Shown in pieces: positions 25,650 to 33,367 of a stretch of 64,000 nt of DNA (positions within the stretch are counted from its first letter, which is position 1; each line of letters starts with the position of its first letter). This stretch comes from an uncultured bacterium. GTDB lineage: Bacteria; Planctomycetota; UBA1135; GCA-002686595. A program made the translations under genes and the position numbers. Under the pieces are notes generated by a model. The model ran no database searches, was not told where the DNA came from, and saw only the letters and a list, made by a program, of their open reading frames with translations. Where the stretch lies: positions 18,668 to 82,667 of the forward strand of contig CALEMP010000250.1 in NCBI GenBank assembly GCA_937910685.1, read 5' to 3'.

Positions 25650-28418
25650 TCACTCGCCGGAATCTTCGGAGCCGTCGGCACTCGCGGCCTTTTTGCTCGT
25701 AGCTTTCTTCTTGGTCGCCTTTTTCTTAGTCGCTTTCTTCTTCGTGGCTTTCTTCTTGGTCGCCTTTTTCTTAGTCACTTTCTTCTTCGTGGCTTTCTTC
25801 TTAGTCGCCTTCTTCTTGGTCTTCTTCTTGCGCCCCTTACGCTCCTTGGCCGCGGCCAACACATCAAGCGCTCGGGCCAATGAGAATTCAGTTGGCTTAT
25901 CAGCCTCATCCTTGGGCAAGGAGCCGTTGAATTCGCCATCGGTCACATAGGGTCCATAGCGGCCATCGAGGATTTTGAGTTCCAGCCCATCGAGCTCTTT
26001 CAGTTCACCGTAGGTGTGCAACATCTTGGGTTGCGCACGGCCACGGGCCACGCGGGGCTCGGCCAAGAGGACTAATGCCCGGGGCAGTTCAATCTCCAGC
26101 AAATTGTCCTCATCCTTCAGGCTGCGTGAATCCTTGAGGCGTGTGATGTAGGGTCCGTAGCGACCGAGACGCGCGATCACATCGTCACCATTCTCGTCCA
26201 CGCCAAGGGTGCGGGGCAGGGTTAGCAAGCGCAGGGCCATAGGCAAGTCCACGTCCTCCATCTTCATGTCTTTCAAGAGCGAGACCATTTTGGGCTTCTC
26301 CTTGCTGCCCTCTTCCTGGTCGCCCAAGCGCACATAAGGGCCAAAACGGCCGGACTTCAGATAGACGGGCAGTGTGCTTTCGGGGTCGATGCCGATGGGT
26401 TCATCCCCAAGGGCCTTATCCGCGATCAACTTCATGGCGATCGGCACTGTCAATTCATCGGGGCAAATGCCATCGGGAATCGAAGCAGACTGTTCGTCAC
26501 ACTGCACATAGGGGCCAAACTTACCGACCCGCGCCACGACAATTTCGCCTTCCTCGTTGACGCCCAGGGGAATCGTGTTGATCTCCTTGGCATCCACGTT
26601 CTCCATCACGTTCTCGAGCATCTGCTTGAGACCCGGACGGCCATTGCCGAAGTAGAACGACTTCAGGTATGGCACACGCTCGGCTTCGCCTCTGGAAATA
26701 GCGTCGAGCTGGTCTTCCAGTTCGCGGGTGAAATTAAAGTCCACGAGTGCTTCGAAACTCGTCTCCATCAAACGCATCACTGCAAACGCAGTAAAGGTCG
26801 GCACCAGGGCAGAACTTTTCTTGAAGACATAACCCCGGTATTGAATCGTGTCGATGATTGAGGCGTAGGTAGACGGTCGACCGATGCCTTCTTCTTCCAT
26901 GTACTTGACCAAGCTCGCTTCGGTCAGACGGGCGGGCGGCGTGGTGTGGTGTTCCTCAGCGGACAGTGCGTCCAAACCAAGAGACTGCCCGACCTTGACC
27001 GGGGGCAAGATCGTTTCTTTGTCGCTCAAGGCGGCACTGGGGTCATCGCTGCCCTCCACATAGGCCCTCAGGAATCCAGGCTTATCCCAGACCGTGCCGG
27101 TGGCTTGGAAAACCAATTCGCGATTGTCCTCCACTTTACCGCTCACCCGCAAGGTCATGCGACGCCCAATGGCATCGCTCATCTGACTGGCAAGCGTACG
27201 TTTCCAAATCAGCTCATACAGTCGGGCTTCATCGCCGCCCAACTTGCTCTTGACCAATTCCGGAAGGGGCGGCGGGTCGCCAGCGGGACGGATTGCCTCG
27301 TGAGCCTCTTGCGCGTTCTTAACCTTGCTCTTGTAAGAGCGGGACTTGTCCGGCAAAAACTCAGGGCCGAAGGCCTCGGTGATGCGCGCCCTGGTCTGTT
27401 CGATGGCCAGGTCGCTCAAGGTCACCGAGTCGGTACGCATGTAAGTGATGAAGCCGTTCTCGTACAACTTTTGAGCGGCGCGCATGGTGCGCTTGGCGTC
27501 AAAGCCAAGCTTGCGGCTGCCCTCCTGCTGCAAGGTCGAGGTGATAAAGGGCGCGGCGGGCTTACGCGACACAGGCTTTTCGTCAGCGGACTGGATCTCG
27601 AAGTTAGACGATCCCAACTGGCTCTCTAGATCCTTGGCGCCCTCCGCGGACAGTAGGGCGACCTTGCCCTTGGCATCATCGGTCAGCTGTCCCGTGTCCG
27701 GATCAAAGTCCCGGCCCGCGGCGATACGCTTGCCCTCAAGGCTGTTGAGCTTGGCCGCAAAAGCACCATCGCCGGCGCTGAAGGTCGCACTCAGGTCCCA
27801 GAACTCTGCCGAACAGAACTTCATGCGGTCCCGCTCGCGTTCCACCACCATACGCACAGCAATGGATTGCACACGCCCGGCGGAAAGCTTCGGCTTGATC
27901 TTCTTCCAAAGGATGGGCGAGACCTCATAACCGTAGATCCGGTCGAGCACCCGGCGGGTCTCTTGGGCTTCCACAAGAAATGTGTCGAGCTCGCGGGTCT
28001 CTGCAAGGGCATCGTTCACCGCACTCTTGGTGATCTCGTGGAATACCATGCGCTTGAAGGGCACCTTGGGCTTGAGCAATTCCAGGAGGTGCCAGGAAAT
28101 CGCCTCACCCTCGCGATCCTCATCAGTTGCTAGCAGCAGTTCATCCACTCCCTTGAGCTGTTTCCGCAGGTCGGCAATGCGCTTCTTGGCATCACCGCGC
28201 ACCACGTAGAGCGGTTCAAAGTCCTCATCGATCTTGACCCCTAGGCTTGCCCACTTCTCACCCTTGTACTTGGCGGGGATCTCATCCGCACCATGGGGCA
28301 GGTCCCTCACGTGGCCCACTGAGGACTCCACGAGGTACTTGTCCGGGAGGCCAGCGAGAAATTTGCGCAGGGTCTTGGCCTTGGTGGGTGATTCGACGAT
28401 GACGAGGATTGTTGCCAT
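25650..28418 (-). CDS. topA: DNA topoisomerase I with lysine-rich repeat tail
   Basis: 922 residues. The Toprim domain starts ILVIVESPTKAKT and carries the acidic LLATDEDREGEAI motif. The active-site tyrosine lies in FITYMRTDSVTLS (about residue 327). Instead of C4 zinc ribbons, the C-terminal part has four Toprim_C repeats marked by GKFGPYV, GRFGPYV, GRYGPYI and GRYGPYV. The last 65 or so residues are a basic tail of repeated KKKAT units, resembling histone-H1-like tails and likely binding DNA non-specifically. The enzyme relaxes negative supercoils. The ATG start sits at the first family residue. The upstream 300 bases should hold its promoter. Confidence 0.97.
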   Translation of the reverse strand: MATILVIVESPTKAKTLRKFLAGLPDKYLVESSVGHVRDLPHGADEIPAKYKGEKWASLGVKIDEDFEPLYVVRGDAKKRIADLRKQLKGVDELLLATDEDREGEAISWHLLELLKPKVPFKRMVFHEITKSAVNDALAETRELDTFLVEAQETRRVLDRIYGYEVSPILWKKIKPKLSAGRVQSIAVRMVVERERDRMKFCSAEFWDLSATFSAGDGAFAAKLNSLEGKRIAAGRDFDPDTGQLTDDAKGKVALLSAEGAKDLESQLGSSNFEIQSADEKPVSRKPAAPFITSTLQQEGSRKLGFDAKRTMRAAQKLYENGFITYMRTDSVTLSDLAIEQTRARITEAFGPEFLPDKSRSYKSKVKNAQEAHEAIRPAGDPPPLPELVKSKLGGDEARLYELIWKRTLASQMSDAIGRRMTLRVSGKVEDNRELVFQATGTVWDKPGFLRAYVEGSDDPSAALSDKETILPPVKVGQSLGLDALSAEEHHTTPPARLTEASLVKYMEEEGIGRPSTYASIIDTIQYRGYVFKKSSALVPTFTAFAVMRLMETSFEALVDFNFTRELEDQLDAISRGEAERVPYLKSFYFGNGRPGLKQMLENVMENVDAKEINTIPLGVNEEGEIVVARVGKFGPYVQCDEQSASIPDGICPDELTVPIAMKLIADKALGDEPIGIDPESTLPVYLKSGRFGPYVRLGDQEEGSKEKPKMVSLLKDMKMEDVDLPMALRLLTLPRTLGVDENGDDVIARLGRYGPYITRLKDSRSLKDEDNLLEIELPRALVLLAEPRVARGRAQPKMLHTYGELKELDGLELKILDGRYGPYVTDGEFNGSLPKDEADKPTEFSLARALDVLAAAKERKGRKKKTKKKATKKKATKKKVTKKKATKKKATKKKATKKKATKKKATSKKAASADGSEDSGE
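25702..25836. repeat. 45-bp tandem repeat inside topA tail
   Basis: Three tandem copies of 45 bases start at 25702, 25747 and 25792. The first two differ at about one position; the third is more divergent. Each copy is itself three 15-base units encoding KKKAT-type pentapeptides on the minus strand. The pattern suggests expansion by slippage or unequal exchange while keeping the frame. Confidence 0.85.
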
Positions 28419-28720
28419 GATTATTTTGCTTTGGGCTCCCAGCGAAAGGCTGAGGGCGCGGATTCTAGGGGCACTCTAAGCACGGGGGTCAAGCATTTCG
28501 GCCGAATCTGGGGCACCATGGACTACCGGATCATGACGCAACCCCATGCGCCCCATGGACTTGGGGAAGTTCCAAGATTCCCCAGTAAAAGCCGCCCAGG
28601 AGGCCGAGAAAATGCGCGCTGTCTCCCCATCACGTTCTCATCGCCCTCAAAAGGCCCCCTACTGGCCGCCCTTGGGGGTCGGGCCTAAACCGACCCTATA
28701 TATAGAGTCAAACCACTCCT
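28419..28720. other. Intergenic interval upstream of topA
   Basis: About 300 bases without a convincing gene. It should contain the leftward topA promoter. A near-perfect 18-bp palindrome (28692-28709) lies at its right end, close to the stop of the glycosyltransferase gene. Confidence 0.5.
28692..28709. promoter_or_regulatory. 18-bp AT-centred palindrome
   Basis: GACCCTATATATAGAGTC is symmetrical except for one mismatched pair. It could be a regulator-binding site or a short terminator 12 bases beyond the leftward glycosyltransferase gene. On the minus strand it contains TATATAGGGT, which also occurs at 31861-31870. Confidence 0.35.
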
Positions 28721-30403
28721 TTAGCCGCCGGCAGAGTCCTTCGCAGCATTGGCCCGGACGGTGGCCTCGTTCATGGTCCGCAGGACGCTCTTACGAGCTG
28801 TGCGGTGGCCAGGCATGTGCCCGAGAAGCTCGACCATCCTGTCCGCCACGATGGGCCAGGCCGCGAGGGTTTTGGCCCAGCGATGGGCCGCCTCTTCCAT
28901 GCTGGTCAGCTGCTGGGGATTGCGGCAAAGCTCCAGCAGGACTGTGCCTAATTGCTCCACCTCCCCTGACCCAATCGTCACCCGCCGCACCGCGTCCCCG
29001 GGGAACTCGGCCCACTCGGGTAGGTCGGAAAGCACGAGGGCCCGCCCAACCCCCAGTGCACGAGCAGCGCCACCGCTGGTACCCAAGGAAGAAGGTCCAC
29101 GCAGGTGAACACAGAAATCCGCAGCCTGCATCCAACTCAAGGCATCGCCCTCTTCCAGCCAGCCCGTAATGGTCACCCAGTCCCCGATACCAAGCTCACT
29201 GATCAGGGCTTCCACATCGAGGTTCTCGGTCCTCAGCGCCCCCGCCAATACGAGCTGGGGTTTATCTTGACCCGACTCGATCTGCTGTAGGGTTTGAGCG
29301 AAAGCACGAAGAAGCGGCTCAGGACGCTTGTGCTCTTGGATCGCCCCAAAGCTAACAATCAAGGGGCCGGACCGTTCCCAACCAAGCGCCTTCCGCGCCC
29401 GCATGCGTAAGCCCTCATCGGGACCCTGAGGTTGAACCCCATGGGGTATCACGCCGATCGCTGTTGGCGCATTGCGATCCTCGGTGATCCTGCGTCCCAT
29501 TTCGGCCGAGTGCACAAAGAAGCTGTCGGCCCAGCGCACGACCGGGCGTTGAAAGGGCAGGGAGAAGCGCGCATCCGATAGCTGCGGGCCAGCCAAGGGC
29601 AAGAGCGCCGGAGCTGCGAGGTCCAAGAGTTGCCAAGAGCCATTGACCCGCACGCTCGCGGCGCGTACGAACACTCCTAGTTCGCGTGGATCCCCATGCA
29701 CAGGCGCACGCCCGCGCACACAAAAAGCCAACTCGGCCTGCCCCTTAGGGTCGAGCTCCAATGTTTGTTCGCCATCCATCGGACCAGCCAATGCCACGAG
29801 TCCCTGCATTCCCTGGTCGATGGTCAAGCGATGACCAGCGGGCAGATGCAAATCCAAACGCAGGCTGTCGGTGCCGGGCAAGACACGCAGTCCCGCACGC
29901 GCGGCGGTCCAACGCCCGTCCCCTTCCGAACCATGCCACCCATGGAGTAAAACCCCCCCAGAAGACGCAGAACCCCGATTAGCGCCCCTTTTGCGCGCCA
30001 CGAGGGCTTCATGCCAGAGCGCACGTTGACTCAGGCCTCCGCAGCGCATGGCAGCGAGTTGGCCGCGCCAGCCGCCGCGCTCCAGTTCCGGATAGGCCGC
30101 TGTAGCCAGGTCGAACAGCACCCAATCATGCAGGGTAACTGCGCCTCCCAAACGACGCAGGGCCGGGATCATAAAGGCGTGAGAGCGCTCGTTGCCAATC
30201 TGATAGAGAATGCGATCGGCGGACTTGGGGACCAACTGCGATATGGGCTTGGCTTCAAAACCGCACCAAGTTGTGTCCTGGCAATCGTCCGGCAAATAGG
30301 GCAAGAGCGTGACGCGCTGGCCTATGAACTTCCCCAAAGTCTGGGTGTAGTCCCCGATACCCGAAGATTGGGACTCCGGGGTTGTCACCAGTGCAAGTCG
30401 CAT
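28721..30403 (-). CDS. GT4-like glycosyltransferase with inserted domain
   Basis: 560 residues, longer than the usual 370-400. The N-terminal GT-B half (1-140) has the GIGDYTQTL loop and an LHDW motif. The C-terminal half has VSFGAIQEHKRPEPLLRAF, GWLEEGDALSWMQAADF and the donor-site region GTSGGAARALG. Between them, about residues 145-270 form an unrelated beta-rich segment, possibly a carbohydrate-binding module. It may transfer sugars to a surface glycan; donor and acceptor are unknown. The ATG at 30403 lies 6 bases after the methionine aminopeptidase stop, so the two are probably co-transcribed. Confidence 0.85.
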   Translation of the reverse strand: MRLALVTTPESQSSGIGDYTQTLGKFIGQRVTLLPYLPDDCQDTTWCGFEAKPISQLVPKSADRILYQIGNERSHAFMIPALRRLGGAVTLHDWVLFDLATAAYPELERGGWRGQLAAMRCGGLSQRALWHEALVARKRGANRGSASSGGVLLHGWHGSEGDGRWTAARAGLRVLPGTDSLRLDLHLPAGHRLTIDQGMQGLVALAGPMDGEQTLELDPKGQAELAFCVRGRAPVHGDPRELGVFVRAASVRVNGSWQLLDLAAPALLPLAGPQLSDARFSLPFQRPVVRWADSFFVHSAEMGRRITEDRNAPTAIGVIPHGVQPQGPDEGLRMRARKALGWERSGPLIVSFGAIQEHKRPEPLLRAFAQTLQQIESGQDKPQLVLAGALRTENLDVEALISELGIGDWVTITGWLEEGDALSWMQAADFCVHLRGPSSLGTSGGAARALGVGRALVLSDLPEWAEFPGDAVRRVTIGSGEVEQLGTVLLELCRNPQQLTSMEEAAHRWAKTLAAWPIVADRMVELLGHMPGHRTARKSVLRTMNEATVRANAAKDSAGG

Positions 30404-30409
30404 GAGTAC

Positions 30410-31306
30410 CTAGCAGGTGGTCAAAATCTCGACCCCGTCCTCGCACACATACATTGTGTGTTCCGTTTGGGCAACCATGACACCGTCATCTTCGACCAAT
30501 GGCGGGTAACGCACCAAGGCTCCTTGGCGAGCAAGCTTGGCGAAAGTATCCTCCACATCCTTCGTTGGATACTGAAGGAAATATCGACGGGCAAAGGGTA
30601 GACCGCGCCAGGATTCAATTTCGCGCAGGACATCTTTGCTGAGCCCCTTGGAGCGCATGGGCGGGCGGGCCATCATGAAAACTTCGGCCTTGCCTTCTTC
30701 GCGGATGTATCCGCGACCCGTACTGGCGAAGGGCTCAATGGCGATGACGGATCCAGAAGAAACGCGTCCTCCGCCCCGTTCGCCGTAGTTGGGCACTTGC
30801 GGCGCCGTGTGCACCTTCCAGCGCCCGAGGCCATGTCCGGTTAGATTGCGTACGGGCTCGAAACCCGCTCCCATGATCGTTCGTTCGATCGCGGCCCCGA
30901 TCTCGCCAACCTTGACGCCGGGTTCAACAACCGTAATTGCAGCGGCCAGAGCATCTGCCGAAGCCTGAACGAGGGGAGTCCAACGGCCATCACTGGAAAG
31001 ATCCACCGAGCAGGCAGTGTCGCCAATGTAGCCATCCACGTGGACACCTACATCGACCTTGACGCAGTCCCCTTCTTCGTAGACGGTTTCGTCGCCGGGG
31101 GGGGAACAATAGTGTGCCGCCACAGAGTTCCGGGAGGTTTGGGCCGGGAAGGCCGGCGCGGCTCCTGCCTTGGCGATGCGCTGCTCAACCCCTTCCAGCA
31201 CGTCCCGCAGCAAAACTCCGGGCTTGATGGTCTCTCGCGCCCATTCTCGGCATTCAGCTGCGATTCGGCCAGCACGACGGTGGCACTCCAGAGCGTAGGT
31301 CTCCAT
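30410..31306 (-). CDS. map: Methionine aminopeptidase, type II (archaeal-like)
   Basis: 298 residues of the pita-bread fold. The five metal ligands are visible as D85 and D96 (VDVGVHVDGYIGDTA), H158 (TGHGLGRW), E191 (AIEPF) and E282 (AQTEHTM), with H65 in the substrate pocket. The segment between H158 and E191, and the LPFARRYF motif (236-243) in a helical insertion, fit the type II (archaeal/eukaryotic) enzyme rather than the usual bacterial type I. It removes the initiator methionine. I chose the ATG at 31306; the open frame continues upstream, but without family similarity. It is divergent from the small lipoprotein gene. Confidence 0.92.
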   Translation of the reverse strand: METYALECHRRAGRIAAECREWARETIKPGVLLRDVLEGVEQRIAKAGAAPAFPAQTSRNSVAAHYCSPPGDETVYEEGDCVKVDVGVHVDGYIGDTACSVDLSSDGRWTPLVQASADALAAAITVVEPGVKVGEIGAAIERTIMGAGFEPVRNLTGHGLGRWKVHTAPQVPNYGERGGGRVSSGSVIAIEPFASTGRGYIREEGKAEVFMMARPPMRSKGLSKDVLREIESWRGLPFARRYFLQYPTKDVEDTFAKLARQGALVRYPPLVEDDGVMVAQTEHTMYVCEDGVEILTTC

Positions 31307-31448
31307 GGGCTGATTGTACCGCCAAGGGCGCAGGGCTTGGACGGTGGGCCCGGTCTTTTGCGCCCCCGGGCGTCCCAAATTGAGGCACTGCGCCAGTTCC
31401 AAGGGGCTTGGGGGTGTTCCAAGGGCGCGCATTGCCGAAGAGCCAAGG

Positions 31449-31835
31449 GTGAAGCTCCTCGAAATCATCGGCCTCCTATTGGGGGCGACCATCCTCCTGC
31501 CCAGTTGCGTCACCGAGGTCGAGTCCAGCCCCTTCCATGGGAACGGGACGGTGCTTCATCGCTCCGAGGTCACTCAAATCTGGCACGCACGCTGTGCCGG
31601 GGATTTGCTGGGCAGCGTGCTCCAATATCACGAGGCCACGGGCAAGTCCCATGTGGTGGTCCAAAACCCCTGGGGCCAAGATCTCGGGCTGGTGGACTCC
31701 CTGGGCCGCGCTTGGCGCTACCAGGCTCATCAAGAGCCCGCCTGGGTGGGTTCTGGCACGGTGAAACAGGGGGTGGCCTGGATTCTCGGTTGTGGCCCCG
31801 TGGATTTGGTGCTGACGCCCGCCCCCCCCCGTTAG
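31449..31835 (+). CDS. Small hypothetical lipoprotein
   Basis: 128 residues from a GTG at 31449. This start gives a clean lipoprotein signal: MKLLEIIGLLLGATILLPSC with the lipobox cysteine at 20. The mature part includes the segments THQIW-like VTQIWHARCAGDLLG and VVQNPWGQDLGLVDSLGR, which read like a compact beta-rich domain. No family is recognised. It is divergent from map with about 140 bases between the starts. The frame extends upstream to 31314, but that part overlaps the promoter region and has no signal character. Confidence 0.65.
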   Translation: MKLLEIIGLLLGATILLPSCVTEVESSPFHGNGTVLHRSEVTQIWHARCAGDLLGSVLQYHEATGKSHVVVQNPWGQDLGLVDSLGRAWRYQAHQEPAWVGSGTVKQGVAWILGCGPVDLVLTPAPPR

Positions 31836-31863
31836 GGCCCTGGGAGCGACATCCGCCCCGTAT

Positions 31864-31877
31864 ATAGGGTTTTCCCC
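31864..31877 (+). promoter_or_regulatory. Shared 14-base motif upstream of kinase gene
   Basis: ATAGGGTTTTCCCC, preceded by TAT. The identical 14-mer occurs at 59936-59949, also in a short non-coding stretch upstream of a rightward gene. It may be an operator or promoter element; function is inferred from position only. Confidence 0.3.
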
Positions 31878-32076
31878 CATGGCCATGGACTCAGGAGAGG
31901 GGTCCGCGCCTCACCAGCAATAGGTCGGTGAGTGTCGTCTTTCTTGCCCCACGAGAGAGATTGCCAACGGAATCTTCCCACAGGGCCGGTTCCCCTCAAT
32001 CCCGGAGGAGAGATGGCCGACACAGTATCTGTCGGCACTCCAAGTGCCCTTCTTCCTGCATCCGGACCCCCCCAAG

Positions 32077-33003
32077 ATGATCAAGCTCGAAATTGGCGAA
32101 CGAATAGGCTCCTACCGCATTGTGGACTTCATTGCCCGTGGTGGATTCGCCCTTGTGTATCGCGCAGAGGATGAAAACGGTGAACAAGTGGCTCTCAAGA
32201 TCGGCGATGTTGCCGGTGGTGGGCGCTACGTAACCCGTTTCCTCGAAATTACCGACTCACGCCAGCCCGAAGGCATCAGCCCCGACGAGACCCCTGGCGA
32301 AGCAATTTTCTTCCGCCAAGACGGCGTGCGCATCGACTTCCTCGACGTGCATGAGATCGACGACCTGATCAAGGCCGAGAGCAACCTGCTACGCGGCTGC
32401 AAGAGCCCCAACATCGTCAAGGTGCGCGAGTGCCTGCAGCACGAAGGCCGCCCGGTCATGGTGATGGACTACGTCCGCGGGAAAACCCTCCGGGAGAAAG
32501 TACGCGCCCTTGAAGGCATCCGCTTGAACTGGTTCCTGACTGCTGTGCGTACGCTCAAGCGTCTCAAGGCCAAGGGCAGCCTGCCCTTCCACGGAGACCT
32601 CAAGCCCGAAAACATTCTGATCAAGCCCTCCGGTTCCGTGGTGCTGATCGACCCCTCCCTACGTGGAGACGAGCGCGACGTGATCACCACCACGCCGCAC
32701 TACAACCCGCTGCTCCTACGCGATTCCAAGGCGGACGTGATGGGCATTGGCGTGATGCTCTACGAAATCCTGACGGGCGTGCTGCCCTTCGAGGAAGTCC
32801 CGTGGAGCTTCGCCGGCCGCGAGCAAGGAGGCGACGTGGAGCGTCTCTCCCTGAGCTACTTCCTTTCCTACACCCCGCCCAAGGACCTCAACCCGAACAC
32901 GCCCGAGCCCCTGGCTAAGATCGTGTTCCGCTGCTTGACCGTCAACGAGTACGGCCTTGACGAGCTCGAAACCGACCTAGTGGATTTCCTGCGCAAGGAA
33001 TAA
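32077..33003 (+). CDS. Serine/threonine protein kinase-like protein
   Basis: 308 residues with a complete protein-kinase fold and no membrane segment. The glycine loop is weak (ARGGFALVY, 20-28). The ATP-anchoring lysine is K41 (VALKIG), the helix-C Glu probably E101, and the catalytic loop HGDLKPEN (172-179) has D174. The metal motif reads IDPS (191-194) where DFG is expected. An unusual insertion follows the lysine strand (44-95). The C-lobe ends soon after a small extension, without sensor domains. I chose the ATG at 32077, just before the fold; a GTG at 32044 is in frame. A strong terminator follows. Substrate unknown. Confidence 0.85.
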   Translation: MIKLEIGERIGSYRIVDFIARGGFALVYRAEDENGEQVALKIGDVAGGGRYVTRFLEITDSRQPEGISPDETPGEAIFFRQDGVRIDFLDVHEIDDLIKAESNLLRGCKSPNIVKVRECLQHEGRPVMVMDYVRGKTLREKVRALEGIRLNWFLTAVRTLKRLKAKGSLPFHGDLKPENILIKPSGSVVLIDPSLRGDERDVITTTPHYNPLLLRDSKADVMGIGVMLYEILTGVLPFEEVPWSFAGREQGGDVERLSLSYFLSYTPPKDLNPNTPEPLAKIVFRCLTVNEYGLDELETDLVDFLRKE

Positions 33004-33367
33004 CACTACCGCCCCCCGGCACCTTCAAGGACCCCCACCGACTCATGCCGGTGGGGGTCCTTGACATTCGTGGATTTCCGGCCCGCTCACTTGTCTGCTA
33101 GTTGCCACAGATCCCCACGACACGCTTCACGTCCTGAAACAAAAAGTACGGGACAGCGTCTGACTGCGGCCGCGGGCAACCGTCAGGGGAGAGCCTGTCC
33201 CAATGTGAGACAGCCTGGAAGAGGCAACTGCCCATTGACGCATTCCCACGGCGGTAGGCTCCCAACATGAGACAGTGCACGTTTCGCAGAACAGCACATC
33301 TACCCTAGAGAACTTACCTTCAGGTTGTCCTCTCATCCGGATAGTCCAAGCGCAACGCTCTTCGCAT
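33004..33367. other. Interval between kinase and FG-GAP genes
   Basis: About 360 bases. The first 60 hold the kinase terminator (33026-33063). The rest shows no recognisable gene and should contain the promoter of the secreted FG-GAP protein; the frame of that protein is open back to 33275, but without signal-peptide character. Confidence 0.5.
33026..33063 (+). terminator. Perfect 15-bp terminator hairpin
   Basis: Arms 33026-33040 and 33049-33063 are fully complementary with an eight-base loop, 23 bases after the kinase stop. It ends in TTG with no long T-run. Confidence 0.75.

Noticed and set aside
25702..25836. Tandem repeat that could look like a CRISPR array
   Set aside because: The units are contiguous without spacers, in frame, and encode the TopA lysine tail.
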